Below are positions 8,009 through 17,233 of a stretch of 64,000 nucleotides of DNA, piece by piece (positions within the stretch are counted from its first letter, which is position 1; the number at the start of each line of letters is the position of its first letter). Position numbers and translations under genes: made by a program. The notes under the pieces are model-generated. The model did no database searches. It saw nothing but the letters and a program-made list of their open reading frames with translations, and was not told where the DNA came from. Source of the stretch: CALVUJ01 sp045119835 (GTDB taxonomy: Bacteria; Bacillota_I; Bacilli_A; RFN20; DUOF01); assembly GCA_045119835.1 (NCBI GenBank), contig JBGVED010000041.1:36973-100972 (forward strand), given 5' to 3'.

Positions 8009-8037
8009 ATTATATTTTATAAAATAAAAATTGTCAA
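8009..8037 (-). promoter_or_regulatory. consensus promoter of the valS T-box transcript
   Basis: Exact TTGACA, 17 bases, exact TATAAT on the minus strand; predicted start near 8002. Confidence 0.85.
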
Positions 8038-8105
8038 TACACACTTAATTTATTATTTTATTTATAAAACAATTAACTCTAGACAAAATAATATTGGTGA
8101 AAAAT

Positions 8106-9560
8106 ATGAAGGACAAATCAATTTGGGAATTAACAGTTAACATTAAAAGAAGAAACAAATTAGATAAAGATATTAAATGCGATATATTAATAATTGGTGC
8201 AGGTCTAGCTGGAACATTACTAGGATATATGTTAAATCAAGAAAAAAAAGATGTTGTAATAGTAGATGCAAGCACAATAGCCAGTGGAACCACAAAAAAT
8301 ACTACCGCTAAAATAACTGCTCAACATAATTTAATTTATAACAAGTTATTAAAAACTATCGGAAAGCGTAAAACAAGATTGTTTTACAACGCTAATATTT
8401 TAGCGTTAAATAAATACGAAGAAATTATAAAAAATAATAACATAGATTGTGATTTTAAAAGAGCTGATTCTTATGTGTATACATTAAAGGATACTTTAAA
8501 ATTAAAAAACGAATATAAAGCCTATCAAAAATTAAATATTGAAGGCGTATTAACTAAGCAGACGACATTACCTTTTGAAATTAAAGAGGCTTTAAAACTT
8601 CCTAATCAAGCGATGTTTAACCCTTTAAAATTTATTGATAACATAACTAAAGATTTAAAAATATATGAAAATACTAAAGTTATTAAAATTAATAAAGATA
8701 TTGTAGAATGCGACAATGGAGTACAAATAAAATTTAATAAACTGGTTGTGGCTACCCATTTCCCTATAATTGATACTGCTGGATACTTTTTTGTAAAACA
8801 AAATCAATATAAATCTCATTTATTATGTCTTAAAACAACTCAAAAAATAAATGGCATGTATATAGATGAATCAAATAACGGGTATACTTTAAGAGATTAT
8901 AAAGATTATATATTGTTTGGTGGATATTCTCACAAAACTGGTAAGAAACCTGATATTTATTACTTTAAAAAATTAAAAGAAGAAGCAAAAAAATGTTTTC
9001 CTGATTGTGAAATAATAACTCAATTTTCCGCTCAAGACTGTATGTCTTTAGATAAATTACCATATATCGGCAAATATAGCAAAAAAGAAGATAATATTTT
9101 TGTTTCTACCGGATTTAACAAATGGGGCATGACAGGTTGTATGATAAGTGCTTTAATTTTAAAAGATTTGTTAAATGAAAAAGAGAATAAATATGCTAGT
9201 TTATTCTCTCCTTCTAGATTTAAATTTATTGCCTCCATTTCTAACCTATCTAAAAATTTTATTCAAACTATAGATGGGCTTTTCATAAAAAGATTATTAA
9301 TGAAAAACAAAAAAGCCATACAATTAGAAAAAAATCAATCGCTTATTGTTAAATACAAAAAGAAATATTTAGGAATCTATAAAGATGATAATGGCGAATT
9401 ATTTGTAATTGACGCTAGATGTCCTCATCTTGGTTGTATTTTGTCATTCAATAAAGAAGAAAAGGCTTATGAGTGCCCTTGTCATGGCTCTAAATTTAAT
9501 TATAAAGGGGAGCTTTTATACTCCCCTTCTATTTATGATGCTAAAAAGCAACAATTATAA
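8106..9560 (+). CDS. FAD-dependent oxidoreductase with C-terminal Rieske domain (YhfW-like)
   Basis: 484 residues. N-terminal Rossmann FAD-binding motif GAGLAG (31-36) in a DAO-type fold, with a C-terminal Rieske [2Fe-2S] domain: CPHLGC (439-444) and CPCHGS (457-462). These supply Cys439/His441 and Cys457/His460 as cluster ligands, and Cys444/Cys459 as the usual disulfide pair. The domain order is that of Bacillus YhfW, whose substrate is not established. There is no signal peptide, so it is cytoplasmic. The ATG at 8106 follows a weak GGTG site; TTG and GTG codons lie in frame just upstream. The stop abuts the argS stop with no gap. Confidence 0.85.
   Translation: MKDKSIWELTVNIKRRNKLDKDIKCDILIIGAGLAGTLLGYMLNQEKKDVVIVDASTIASGTTKNTTAKITAQHNLIYNKLLKTIGKRKTRLFYNANILALNKYEEIIKNNNIDCDFKRADSYVYTLKDTLKLKNEYKAYQKLNIEGVLTKQTTLPFEIKEALKLPNQAMFNPLKFIDNITKDLKIYENTKVIKINKDIVECDNGVQIKFNKLVVATHFPIIDTAGYFFVKQNQYKSHLLCLKTTQKINGMYIDESNNGYTLRDYKDYILFGGYSHKTGKKPDIYYFKKLKEEAKKCFPDCEIITQFSAQDCMSLDKLPYIGKYSKKEDNIFVSTGFNKWGMTGCMISALILKDLLNEKENKYASLFSPSRFKFIASISNLSKNFIQTIDGLFIKRLLMKNKKAIQLEKNQSLIVKYKKKYLGIYKDDNGELFVIDARCPHLGCILSFNKEEKAYECPCHGSKFNYKGELLYSPSIYDAKKQQL
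9505..9528 (-). terminator. possible argS terminator inside the convergent gene
   Basis: Perfect 8-bp stem AAGGGGAG/CTCCCCTT with an 8-base loop, located within the last codons of the Rieske gene and about 35 bases past the argS stop. The minus-strand tail is T-rich but interrupted, so the strength is uncertain. Confidence 0.45.
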
Positions 9561-11297
9561 TTACATTTTTTCTGGTATCTCAATTGCTAGAATATCTAAT
9601 AATTTTTCTATAACTTTATATACTAGTTTTGATAGAGCTATCCATGATGTTTTAACATTTTCATTTTCTTCATTTACAATGTTATGCTCATTATAAAATT
9701 TATTATATAAGTTACATAAATTAAATAAATAATCACAAATAGCGCCTGTGTTCTTTTCATCATATGCCGTTTTTAATACTTTTGTAAGTTCGATTAATTT
9801 AATTATAATGTTTTCTTCTTCTTTACTGTTTATAAGACTAATTTTAGCTTCCTCTACATTACCTAATTTATTAAAAATGGATTTAATTCTTACTGCAGTA
9901 TACAAAATATAAGGCCCTGTTTTTCCTTCAACTGAACTAAACTTCTCTAAATCAAAGTTGTAGTCTGTATTTCTAATTGGAAGTAAATCTCCAAATTTTA
10001 AAATTGCTACTGTTATTTTATTTATTAATTCTTCTCTTTCTTTTCCTTTTATATCCTCTTTTAATTTAGTATCTGCCACTTCTTTAACCATGTTAATTAA
10101 AGAATCAAGAGTCATTACTCCTCCATCTCTAGTTTTAAATGGTTTTCCATCTTTTCCATTCATTGTTCCAAATCCATAGAACTCTAACTTAGTATCTTCT
10201 TTAACTAAATTTGATTTGTATGCCGCTCTAAAACATTGTTCAAAATACATACCCTGCCTTTTATCTGTAAAATACCACATTTCATCTGGATTAAACCTTA
10301 TCATTCTTGAGTGCATTGTTGCAAGGTCTCTAGTTGCATATATTGTTGATCCATCTGTTTTTATTACAATAAGTGGTGGTATTTCTAGTTTATCATCATC
10401 TTTTTTTACATCAATTACATATGCTCCTTCAGACTCATACATATGAGGTTTTAATATTTTAATAGTATCATCAATATATTTGTAAGAATCCAATTCGCCT
10501 TCCCACAAATCAAATGTACAGTTCAAATAATTATAAACGTCTTTGATTTGCACAGCTGATATTTCAACAATCTTCTTCCATAAGTCTAAATATCTTTTAT
10601 TTCCTCTATCAACTTCAGCAGTTATTCTTCTAACTTCTTCCATCTTTGCTTCATCTTCTTTTGCCTTATTACTAGCTGTTGGATATAATCTTCCTAAATC
10701 TTCAATTGTCAAATTTAAAGGATCATCGCAACCTGTGTAATCTTCTTTAAAGTATGGTAAATCAGGTTGCTCTAGCATCAACTCACTAATAACCATACCC
10801 GATTGTCTTCCAACATCACCTAAATGAACATCTCCAATAACATTATTTTTATATAAAAGAGCAAGTCTTTTTAAAGCCTCACCAATGTTCGCGCTTCTCA
10901 TATGACCGATGTGTAATGCTTTAGCAGCATTCGCTCCTCCATAATCAATAATGATTGTTTTTGGATCTTCCACATCAATAAAGTTATCAAAGTTCTTTGA
11001 ACATTCATTCATATAATTAACCAAATAATCATCACTAAAAGTAATGTTTATAAAACCAGGTCCAGCTACAGTTAAATTTTTAAAACAAATATCTTCTTTT
11101 AAAACTTCCACAAGTTTGTTTGCTAATTCAACTGGATTTTTACTATTTCTTTTAGCAATTGCCATTATTCCATTAAATTGAAATTGTCCTAATTCTGGTT
11201 TGTTAGAGTTACTTAAAAGAACTTTATCTGTTTCATAACCTATTTTTTTTATTCCTTCTAATATTTTATTTTCTATTTTTTTAACAAAACTTTGCAT
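9561..11297 (-). CDS. argS: arginyl-tRNA synthetase
   Basis: Charges tRNA-Arg; 578 residues. N-terminal additional domain (1-100), then the HIGH motif at 129-132 within GGANAAKALHIGHMRSAN, and the degenerate KMSKS region with FKTRDGG, which is normal for ArgRS. The C-terminal DALR domain has the late ILYTAVRI stretch. The ATG at 11297 lies 6 bases after AGGAGTG; the GTG at 11306 overlaps that site. It is the last gene of the long minus-strand run, 22 bases after the ABC-F gene. The two arginine tRNAs at 1397-1564 are its substrates. Confidence 0.96.
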   Translation of the reverse strand: MQSFVKKIENKILEGIKKIGYETDKVLLSNSNKPELGQFQFNGIMAIAKRNSKNPVELANKLVEVLKEDICFKNLTVAGPGFINITFSDDYLVNYMNECSKNFDNFIDVEDPKTIIIDYGGANAAKALHIGHMRSANIGEALKRLALLYKNNVIGDVHLGDVGRQSGMVISELMLEQPDLPYFKEDYTGCDDPLNLTIEDLGRLYPTASNKAKEDEAKMEEVRRITAEVDRGNKRYLDLWKKIVEISAVQIKDVYNYLNCTFDLWEGELDSYKYIDDTIKILKPHMYESEGAYVIDVKKDDDKLEIPPLIVIKTDGSTIYATRDLATMHSRMIRFNPDEMWYFTDKRQGMYFEQCFRAAYKSNLVKEDTKLEFYGFGTMNGKDGKPFKTRDGGVMTLDSLINMVKEVADTKLKEDIKGKEREELINKITVAILKFGDLLPIRNTDYNFDLEKFSSVEGKTGPYILYTAVRIKSIFNKLGNVEEAKISLINSKEEENIIIKLIELTKVLKTAYDEKNTGAICDYLFNLCNLYNKFYNEHNIVNEENENVKTSWIALSKLVYKVIEKLLDILAIEIPEKM

Positions 11298-11319
11298 TAA
11301 TATCACTCCTAAAACTTAT

Positions 11320-12894
11320 TTATAATATATCTAAATATTCATCATATGTACAATATTTATCAAAAACTTTTATTCCATCTTTTATTTCTACAATTCTATT
11401 TGCTACGGTATTAATTATTTCATGGTCATGGCTTGTAAATAAGATATTCCCTTTAAAATTAATCATCCCTTTATTTAACGATGTAATTGTTTCTAAATCA
11501 AGGTGATTGCTAGGATCATTCATAACCAGGACATTTGCGTTGCTTAACATTTCTTTTGCAAGCATACATCTAACTTTTTCTCCTCCAGAAATAACTTTAG
11601 CTTGTTTTAAAGCTTCTTCTCCAGAAAAAAGCATTCTACCTAACCAACCTCTAATAAATGTTTCTGTTTGATCTTTAGAGTATTGTTTTAACCAATTAAT
11701 TAGTGACAAATCACAATCTTTAAAATATTTATCGTTATTAACAGGCAAATAGCTCGTGGTTATAGTTTTCCCCCATTTAAAGGTTCCACTATCAGCTTCT
11801 TCTATTCCTATCAAAATATCAAAAAGCATATTTAATGCTAGACTATTTTCACATACGAAAGCAATTTTATCTTTTTTATTAACAGTAAATGTTAAATTTT
11901 CAAAATATCCTTTCTTAGTTAAATTTTCTACAAACAATATATCGTTTCCTATTTCTTTATCATATCTAAAATCAATGAACGGATAACGACGTGATGAAAC
12001 TTTTAAATCTTGTAAAGTAAGTTTTTCTAACTCTTTTTTTCTAGATGTAGCTTGCTTTGATTTTGATAAATTAGCGCTGAATCTAGCAATAAATTCTTGT
12101 AGTTCTTTTGCTCTTGCTTCCATTTTTTTATTAACTTCTTTTGCTTGTCTTTGAAGCAATTCATTAGTTTCGTACCAAAAGTCATAGTTTCCAATAAAAA
12201 TATTTATCTCTCCATAGTCAACATCACAAATATGAGTACATACTTTATTTAAAAAATATCTATCATGGGAAACAACTATTACAGTATTTTCAAAATTAAG
12301 CAAAAAATTTTCTAACCATGTAACTGCTTTTATATCTAAATTATTAGTAGGCTCATCTAGAATCAAAATATCTGGATTTCCAAACAAAGCTTGAGCTAGT
12401 AGTACTTTTACTTTTTCTTTTGAGTCCAAATCTTTCATTAATAATTCAGATTTTTCATCCCCTATTCCTAAACCATTAAGTAATATTTTAGCATCACTCT
12501 CTGCTTCCCAACCATTAAGTTCGGCAAACTCCATTTGAAGTTCTCCTACTTTTAATCCATCTTCTTCACTAAAATCTTCTTTACTATATAAAGCTTCTTG
12601 TTCATCCATTATTTCTACTATTCTTTTATTACCTAACAAAACTGTTCTAATTACTGTTTCATTATCAAAGGCATTTTGATCTTGATTTAAAACACTTAAT
12701 CTTTCATCTTTATCTTTTATAACTTCACCTTTGTTAGGTTCTAATTTCCCAGACAAAATTTTTAAAAACGTAGATTTTCCAGCGCCATTTGCGCCGATTA
12801 CTCCATAACAATTACCTTTAGTAAATTTCAAATTAACATCCTTAAATAAAACTCTTGCACCATATTGTAAACTAACATTTATTGCCTGCAACAT
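11320..12894 (-). CDS. ABC-F ATPase with one degenerate ATP site (YkpA/YbiT-like)
   Basis: Soluble twin-ATPase, 524 residues, no membrane segments. ABC-F proteins bind the ribosome and adjust translation. First domain: Walker A GANGAGKS (34-41), Walker B ILILDEPTNN (176-185), but a degenerate signature LDSKEK (156-161) in place of LSGGQ. A charged linker lies at about 240-300. Second domain: P-loop replaced by CENSLALNML (348-357), signature ISGGEK intact (435-440), Walker B VMNDPSNHLD with the catalytic Glu changed to Asp. The defects fall on the same composite site. The start overlaps the PAP2 gene by 23 bases. Confidence 0.88.
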   Translation of the reverse strand: MLQAINVSLQYGARVLFKDVNLKFTKGNCYGVIGANGAGKSTFLKILSGKLEPNKGEVIKDKDERLSVLNQDQNAFDNETVIRTVLLGNKRIVEIMDEQEALYSKEDFSEEDGLKVGELQMEFAELNGWEAESDAKILLNGLGIGDEKSELLMKDLDSKEKVKVLLAQALFGNPDILILDEPTNNLDIKAVTWLENFLLNFENTVIVVSHDRYFLNKVCTHICDVDYGEINIFIGNYDFWYETNELLQRQAKEVNKKMEARAKELQEFIARFSANLSKSKQATSRKKELEKLTLQDLKVSSRRYPFIDFRYDKEIGNDILFVENLTKKGYFENLTFTVNKKDKIAFVCENSLALNMLFDILIGIEEADSGTFKWGKTITTSYLPVNNDKYFKDCDLSLINWLKQYSKDQTETFIRGWLGRMLFSGEEALKQAKVISGGEKVRCMLAKEMLSNANVLVMNDPSNHLDLETITSLNKGMINFKGNILFTSHDHEIINTVANRIVEIKDGIKVFDKYCTYDEYLDIL

Positions 12895-13699
12895 TTAAAA
12901 CACCTCTTTTTCTTAAAATCATATGAGTGATGTAAATAGTTGTAAATCCAACAACAAACCCAACTAACACATCACTAGCATAATGAGCACTAACAACAAT
13001 TCGCGAAACAGCTAGAACTATTATATAGATAAAACACAATGTAGTCACTAAATATTTTATCCATTTTTTATTTGTTAATCTTGGCGTTAACATAGATAAA
13101 ATCAAAATACTTGTTCCTGCATTTGTATGACCTGAAGGAAATGATTTATTTCCATTTATACCATTTATATGAAATAATTTAGTGAACTCACTATAATCAT
13201 AACTTAAATTCCTAAATCTAACTCTTCCCCATGTATATTTAATTATTTCTACGCACACAAAAGAAACAACTGAAACTATAATAGCTAGAATTGCGATATC
13301 TTTTATGTTATCCCTTGTTTCTTTTTTTATATTTGAAAATAAATATATTGTAATTACTGATAATAATATTGAAAATGTCAAACTTAATAATATATTTATC
13401 AAATTAAAGGAATATTCCATATTATGTACAACTTTTACACTTGCTGTTAAATACGCAAATTCTACAACACCTAAACTTAATAATTTTTTTCTTTTTTCTT
13501 TATATTCGTGAAAATAAATGGCCCCAAACATAATTGGTCCAAAATAAATCGGCAATTCTCCAAAGTCATCAAAGAATTCGTAAAAAGGACTATTATATTT
13601 TGTTAGCGCAATTGAAATATCTAAATCATAAAAATTAAATACAACGCATAAACTCAAAAAAATTATTATTGCTAGTGAAAAAGTAATCTTTTTGGCCAT
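12872..13699 (-). CDS. PAP2 family membrane phosphatase
   Basis: 275 residues with about six hydrophobic segments. The three motifs of the phosphatidic-acid phosphatase 2 superfamily are visible: KYTWGRVRFR (154-163), FPSGHT (187-192) and SRIVVSAHYASD (232-243, with catalytic His239 and Asp243). It probably dephosphorylates a lipid pyrophosphate or phosphatidate at the membrane; undecaprenyl pyrophosphate is one option but is not provable here. The ATG at 13699 shares one base with the yhaM stop (TAATG), and AAGGAG precedes it. Confidence 0.85.
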   Translation of the reverse strand: MAKKITFSLAIIIFLSLCVVFNFYDLDISIALTKYNSPFYEFFDDFGELPIYFGPIMFGAIYFHEYKEKRKKLLSLGVVEFAYLTASVKVVHNMEYSFNLINILLSLTFSILLSVITIYLFSNIKKETRDNIKDIAILAIIVSVVSFVCVEIIKYTWGRVRFRNLSYDYSEFTKLFHINGINGNKSFPSGHTNAGTSILILSMLTPRLTNKKWIKYLVTTLCFIYIIVLAVSRIVVSAHYASDVLVGFVVGFTTIYITHMILRKRGVLNVAGNKC

Positions 13700-14643
13700 T
13701 ATTTTTTCTCCTTTGAATATGGTTTGTATAAGCAACGATCTTCTAAAGCGAATTGACGTCCTGTAAACTCCCCTTCTTCAACTTGTTCCAACGCTTTATC
13801 CATTATATTCATTTTAGCATCTATATTATCTATATAAGTTAATAACTCTGCTTCTTTAATCATAGGAAGTACTGGTGAGCCAAACTCGTATTTTCCATGA
13901 TGAGACAAAACCATATGTTGCAATAAAACAGGGATTTCAGATGAAATAGCTAATTTTTCACTAACTCTTTTTATTTCAGCTTGAATTATAGAAATGTGCC
14001 CTAATAGTCTACCTTGAGTTGTATACTTAGGAACAATTGGTCCACTTAATTCACTTGTTTTGCCAACATCATGTAATATAATTCCTCCAAACAATAATGA
14101 TTTATTAACACTTGGATATATATCGCATAATGCACTTGCTATTTTTAACATTCCTACTGTGTGATAAATAAGTCCAGAAGCATATTCGTGATGGAATTTA
14201 CTTGCTGCAGGATAACTGCAAAAAGAAATATAGTTATTTTTTATTATTTCCTCAACAATGAGCTTAACTTCAACATCATCAATTTGACTTATGTAATCCA
14301 TTAACTGTTTTTGTAAATCGACTCTAGCAACCGGTGCACTTTGAACAAACATTGTTGCATCAACATCTCTACTATCAGCAATTTTTCCGCTTAATATTTT
14401 TAGTTGATTTCCGCCTTTATATAGAAGAACATCTCCTTCTACCTCCACAATATTACCAACTTTGAAAACATTTTCGTCTCCTTCTACTATTTCCCATTTT
14501 TTACCTTCAATAGTGCCACTTGCATCTTGTAAAACAACATTAAAATAAGAGCTTCCTTTAGTTGTTATTCCTTTTGTTACATTATTGATTAAAAAGTTTT
14601 GTTTGATTTTTTCATTCTCAGTAAATTCCTTAATAAGTTTCAT
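13699..14643 (-). CDS. yhaM: 3'-5' exoribonuclease YhaM
   Basis: 314 residues. An N-terminal OB-fold nucleic-acid-binding domain (10-90) is followed by an HD phosphohydrolase domain with H151/H161, HDVGK (191-195), GHIS and SHHG (about 258). This order is specific to YhaM/CbfI, which trims RNA from the 3' end in Gram-positives. GAGGAGG precedes the ATG. It overlaps recX by 14 bases and the PAP2 gene by one base, so the three genes are probably translationally coupled. Confidence 0.9.
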   Translation of the reverse strand: MKLIKEFTENEKIKQNFLINNVTKGITTKGSSYFNVVLQDASGTIEGKKWEIVEGDENVFKVGNIVEVEGDVLLYKGGNQLKILSGKIADSRDVDATMFVQSAPVARVDLQKQLMDYISQIDDVEVKLIVEEIIKNNYISFCSYPAASKFHHEYASGLIYHTVGMLKIASALCDIYPSVNKSLLFGGIILHDVGKTSELSGPIVPKYTTQGRLLGHISIIQAEIKRVSEKLAISSEIPVLLQHMVLSHHGKYEFGSPVLPMIKEAELLTYIDNIDAKMNIMDKALEQVEEGEFTGRQFALEDRCLYKPYSKEKK

Positions 14644-15409
14644 CTTTTTTTGCCTCCTCTATCACCTTGTTTATTATATCATAATTGAAGCCCTTAGTGG
14701 CTAACTTTATCTTTATTTTATTGCTGTTTTGATGGTCGTTTAAATTAATATTTTTATTTTTCATTATTTTGTTTAAATATTTTCTAGCTAGATCTAATTC
14801 TTTATCTTCGTCTTTTTCTATATCTATCATAGAAATATATTCTTGTTCATATCCGTATTCCTCTAACTTTTGATTTAACATATTGAACTTTATTTTATTA
14901 CTTTTTGTATCATATAATTTGGTATATTTTTCAACTACTTTATTAAAATTTGAAAGGTAAACATCTTCTTCTATATTAACCATAACTTTATCTATTATAG
15001 ATAAGGCTATTCTTTTTTCTTTTAAAACTTTTATTATTTCTTTTCTCCCTTTTCTTTTTAAAAGTTCCTTTTCTAATGTAATTGTAGCGACAAATTCATC
15101 ATTGATTAAACCTGCTCTTTTTAATGAATTCATAATGTCATTTACATAGTCAATCTTTAAAGACTTTTCATTTAGTTTTTTAAAAACTTCATATTCACTT
15201 AAAATCTTTTTGTTTAATGTTTTAATAATTTCAGTTTTACTATCTAATACTCTTTCATATTCCATTAAATAATTTATTTTACTATCACTAATTTCACTAT
15301 CAATAGTAATGGGATTCTCTATATAATTTTCTTTACTTAAAAAAAACTCTTTTTTATCACAAATTATTTTTACTTTATTATTTTCAATTTTAATACTTGT
15401 TACAACCAT
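14630..15409 (-). CDS. recX: RecX family regulator of RecA
   Basis: 259 residues made of three-helix repeats. The middle carries the RecX pattern, SEYEVFKKLNEKSLKIDYVN followed by LKRAGLINDEFVA, with the repeat seen again near the C terminus (KIKIKLATKGFNYDIINKVI). RecX binds RecA filaments and modulates recombination. The sequence is divergent and Lys/Glu rich, so the assignment rests on the repeat pattern and length. The ATG at 15409 follows GGTGAG. No recA is in the window. Confidence 0.75.
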   Translation of the reverse strand: MVVTSIKIENNKVKIICDKKEFFLSKENYIENPITIDSEISDSKINYLMEYERVLDSKTEIIKTLNKKILSEYEVFKKLNEKSLKIDYVNDIMNSLKRAGLINDEFVATITLEKELLKRKGRKEIIKVLKEKRIALSIIDKVMVNIEEDVYLSNFNKVVEKYTKLYDTKSNKIKFNMLNQKLEEYGYEQEYISMIDIEKDEDKELDLARKYLNKIMKNKNINLNDHQNSNKIKIKLATKGFNYDIINKVIEEAKKDETY

Positions 15410-15437
15410 ATTCTCACCATCTAAATTATAACTTAGA

Positions 15438-15710
15438 TTAATAAACTATTCCATGATATTTTATAATTTTAAGACTTTCATTTAAAAAGAAACTATCCCT
15501 ATAAAAGTAAATCAAGTATTCTCCATTTTCTTTTATAATTATTTGTATATTTTCGTATTTTAAATCATCAGTTATAAAACCACTTTTTAGATCTTTTTCT
15601 ATATAGTTTTTTATCACAATAAGCGAATTATAATCCCTATAATAAATAATCATCTCTAAAAATAAAATAAAGAAAATTGTACATATCAAATTTGTAGCAA
15701 ACTTGAACAA
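15438..15710 (-). CDS. small membrane protein, unknown
   Basis: About 90 residues: one N-terminal hydrophobic segment (about 4-22, ending FLEMIIYY), then a short charged domain that is mostly beta-strand in character. A Glu in the membrane segment followed by a helix is reminiscent of TadE-like or pilin-like proteins, but the match is too weak to call. The start is taken as TTG at 15710, because GAAGGAG lies 9 bases before it; a GTG at 15719 is too close. It overlaps the preceding gene by 25 bases and is the last gene of the uncharacterised five-gene cassette before recX. Confidence 0.5.
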   Translation of the reverse strand: MFKFATNLICTIFFILFLEMIIYYRDYNSLIVIKNYIEKDLKSGFITDDLKYENIQIIIKENGEYLIYFYRDSFFLNESLKIIKYHGIVY

Positions 15711-16024
15711 AACATCCACACTCCTTCAAATGAAACAAATAGCAAATAAATAGTTAAAAATTTTTCTATTTTACAAAATTTTAAAATAGAGCTAGCTACT
15801 CCTAGCACCACAAAATTAGTAATAATTAAATTTATGTTTAAAATTGAATTTAGAATCAAAATAAGAACTCCTATAAATAAATTATCAAATTTTATATTTT
15901 GGAATTTTTTTTGCTTTTGGATAAAATCAAAAATCACTAATCCTATAATAATTATTCTGATAATGATGCTGTTACATAAAATAATTGCTACTATTTTCAA
16001 CATTATAATTTCACTAAAATCCAT
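15686..16024 (-). CDS. multi-pass small membrane protein, unknown
   Basis: 112 residues, almost wholly hydrophobic, with three to four predicted membrane segments separated by a short basic loop (QKQKKFQNIK). I recognise no family motif. GGTG lies 7 bases before the ATG, and the start overlaps the upstream gene by 11 bases. Position and overlaps on both sides show that it belongs to the cassette transcribed from 17561 towards 15438. Confidence 0.5.
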   Translation of the reverse strand: MDFSEIIMLKIVAIILCNSIIIRIIIIGLVIFDFIQKQKKFQNIKFDNLFIGVLILILNSILNINLIITNFVVLGVASSILKFCKIEKFLTIYLLFVSFEGVWMFCSSLLQI

Positions 16025-16322
16025 CGTTTTTCACCAATTCAAATTTAAATTCTTTTTGATAAACAAAGATTTTTTTAAAAGATATACAAAAATGCAATTC
16101 TTCTCCCTCAAAAAACTTCATTTTATATCCCTTTCTTTCTATATGTTGCTGCAAACTTTCTTTATCATAAGATAATGTTTCTTCATCTATGAAAATTAAA
16201 TAGTCATTAAATCCTCTTTGATATAATTCATATACTATTGATTCTACGCTTTTTATTTCATTAATATAATTACAACTAAATATGTAAATTAATAAAATAC
16301 TTATTATTAAAATTATTTTCAC
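16014..16322 (-). CDS. small membrane-anchored protein, unknown
   Basis: About 102 residues with an N-terminal hydrophobic anchor (residues 2-17, ending in FSC) and a polar domain of roughly 80 residues. The start is taken as GTG at 16322, 9 bases after AAGGAG, which overlaps the stop of the upstream gene as GTGA; this is typical translational coupling. The Cys just after the hydrophobic stretch could be a lipid-attachment site, but the preceding residues fit the lipobox poorly. Confidence 0.5.
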   Translation of the reverse strand: MKIILIISILLIYIFSCNYINEIKSVESIVYELYQRGFNDYLIFIDEETLSYDKESLQQHIERKGYKMKFFEGEELHFCISFKKIFVYQKEFKFELVKNDGF

Positions 16323-17233
16323 TTGTATATTCTCCTTAAGCAATATTTACTTTCATTACAATTTCCAAATAACTTTCCTTTTGTCAATACTTTAAAATCC
16401 ACTTCTATAGTTTTAAAAATATTAAAACAATCAATTATTTCAATTTTTATATCATACTCCTGATCTTTATAAGGAAACACGATTTGATTCATTTTAATTA
16501 AGTTAAAATTGCAATCTTCATACGTTATCCCTTTTAATAAATCTAAATAATATTCATTTTCAAATTCAAAACTAAGAATATCATCATATTTTATTTTCAA
16601 AGGGAAAATATACTTCATATCATAATAAATATGAAAATCTATAATTTCTTTATAAATATAAAGATTTGCTGATCCTTCTAAAACTTCATACTTAGAGTTT
16701 ATTTTTATTCTTTGTAATGGCATTAAGTTATCGTAAGAATAATAATTATTTTGTTTATTTATTAACGCTAATTCATCATAAATTTTATTTATTTCGCCAT
16801 TTTCATATATTACCTTACTTGGACTTTTGCTTTTACAATAAAACTTTTTAGAGATATAGCAAGTTTCTTTTTCATTTATATATATTGGAAGCATTACTTC
16901 TTCTATTTTTTTACCTTCATTTGTACTTATAAAAACTATATGTAAGTACATATTTTCTTTTATATTTTTTTCTATTTTGGCTGTAGTATTTTTCCTTTTT
17001 TCAACTTCAATAGCAGACGAATAACAAGTATCCTTTAATTTATTTTTTTTTGCATCATAAAAACAAATTTGCATTTCTATCAAATCTTTTTTATTAGCTA
17101 ATATTGTTATTTGAAGTTTTATTAGGTCATTTGAATAATTATTGTACTCTATCTTTTCTATTTTTGTTTCTTCTATAGAAGGAATGTTTAAAAAGTTAAT
17201 TACTAAAGAAATGCATAAAATAATTTTATGCAT
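16319..17233 (-). CDS. secreted or membrane-attached protein, unknown
   Basis: 304 residues. Short N-terminal hydrophobic segment (3-18) compatible with a signal peptide, then an acidic, aromatic-rich domain with alternating strands and six or more Cys (DTCYSS, ETCYIS, FYCKSK, EDCNF, IDCF, GNCNESKYC). The strand-rich pattern suggests two beta-sandwich domains on the outside of the cell. No family is recognised. The start overlaps the HTH gene by 8 bases and the stop overlaps the next gene by 4. Confidence 0.55.
   Translation of the reverse strand: MHKIILCISLVINFLNIPSIEETKIEKIEYNNYSNDLIKLQITILANKKDLIEMQICFYDAKKNKLKDTCYSSAIEVEKRKNTTAKIEKNIKENMYLHIVFISTNEGKKIEEVMLPIYINEKETCYISKKFYCKSKSPSKVIYENGEINKIYDELALINKQNNYYSYDNLMPLQRIKINSKYEVLEGSANLYIYKEIIDFHIYYDMKYIFPLKIKYDDILSFEFENEYYLDLLKGITYEDCNFNLIKMNQIVFPYKDQEYDIKIEIIDCFNIFKTIEVDFKVLTKGKLFGNCNESKYCLRRIYK

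Noticed and set aside
15438..15719. Pilin (TadE) assignment for the 90-residue protein
   Set aside because: Only the membrane segment with one Glu is suggestive; there is no prepilin cleavage motif and no ATPase or peptidase gene nearby.
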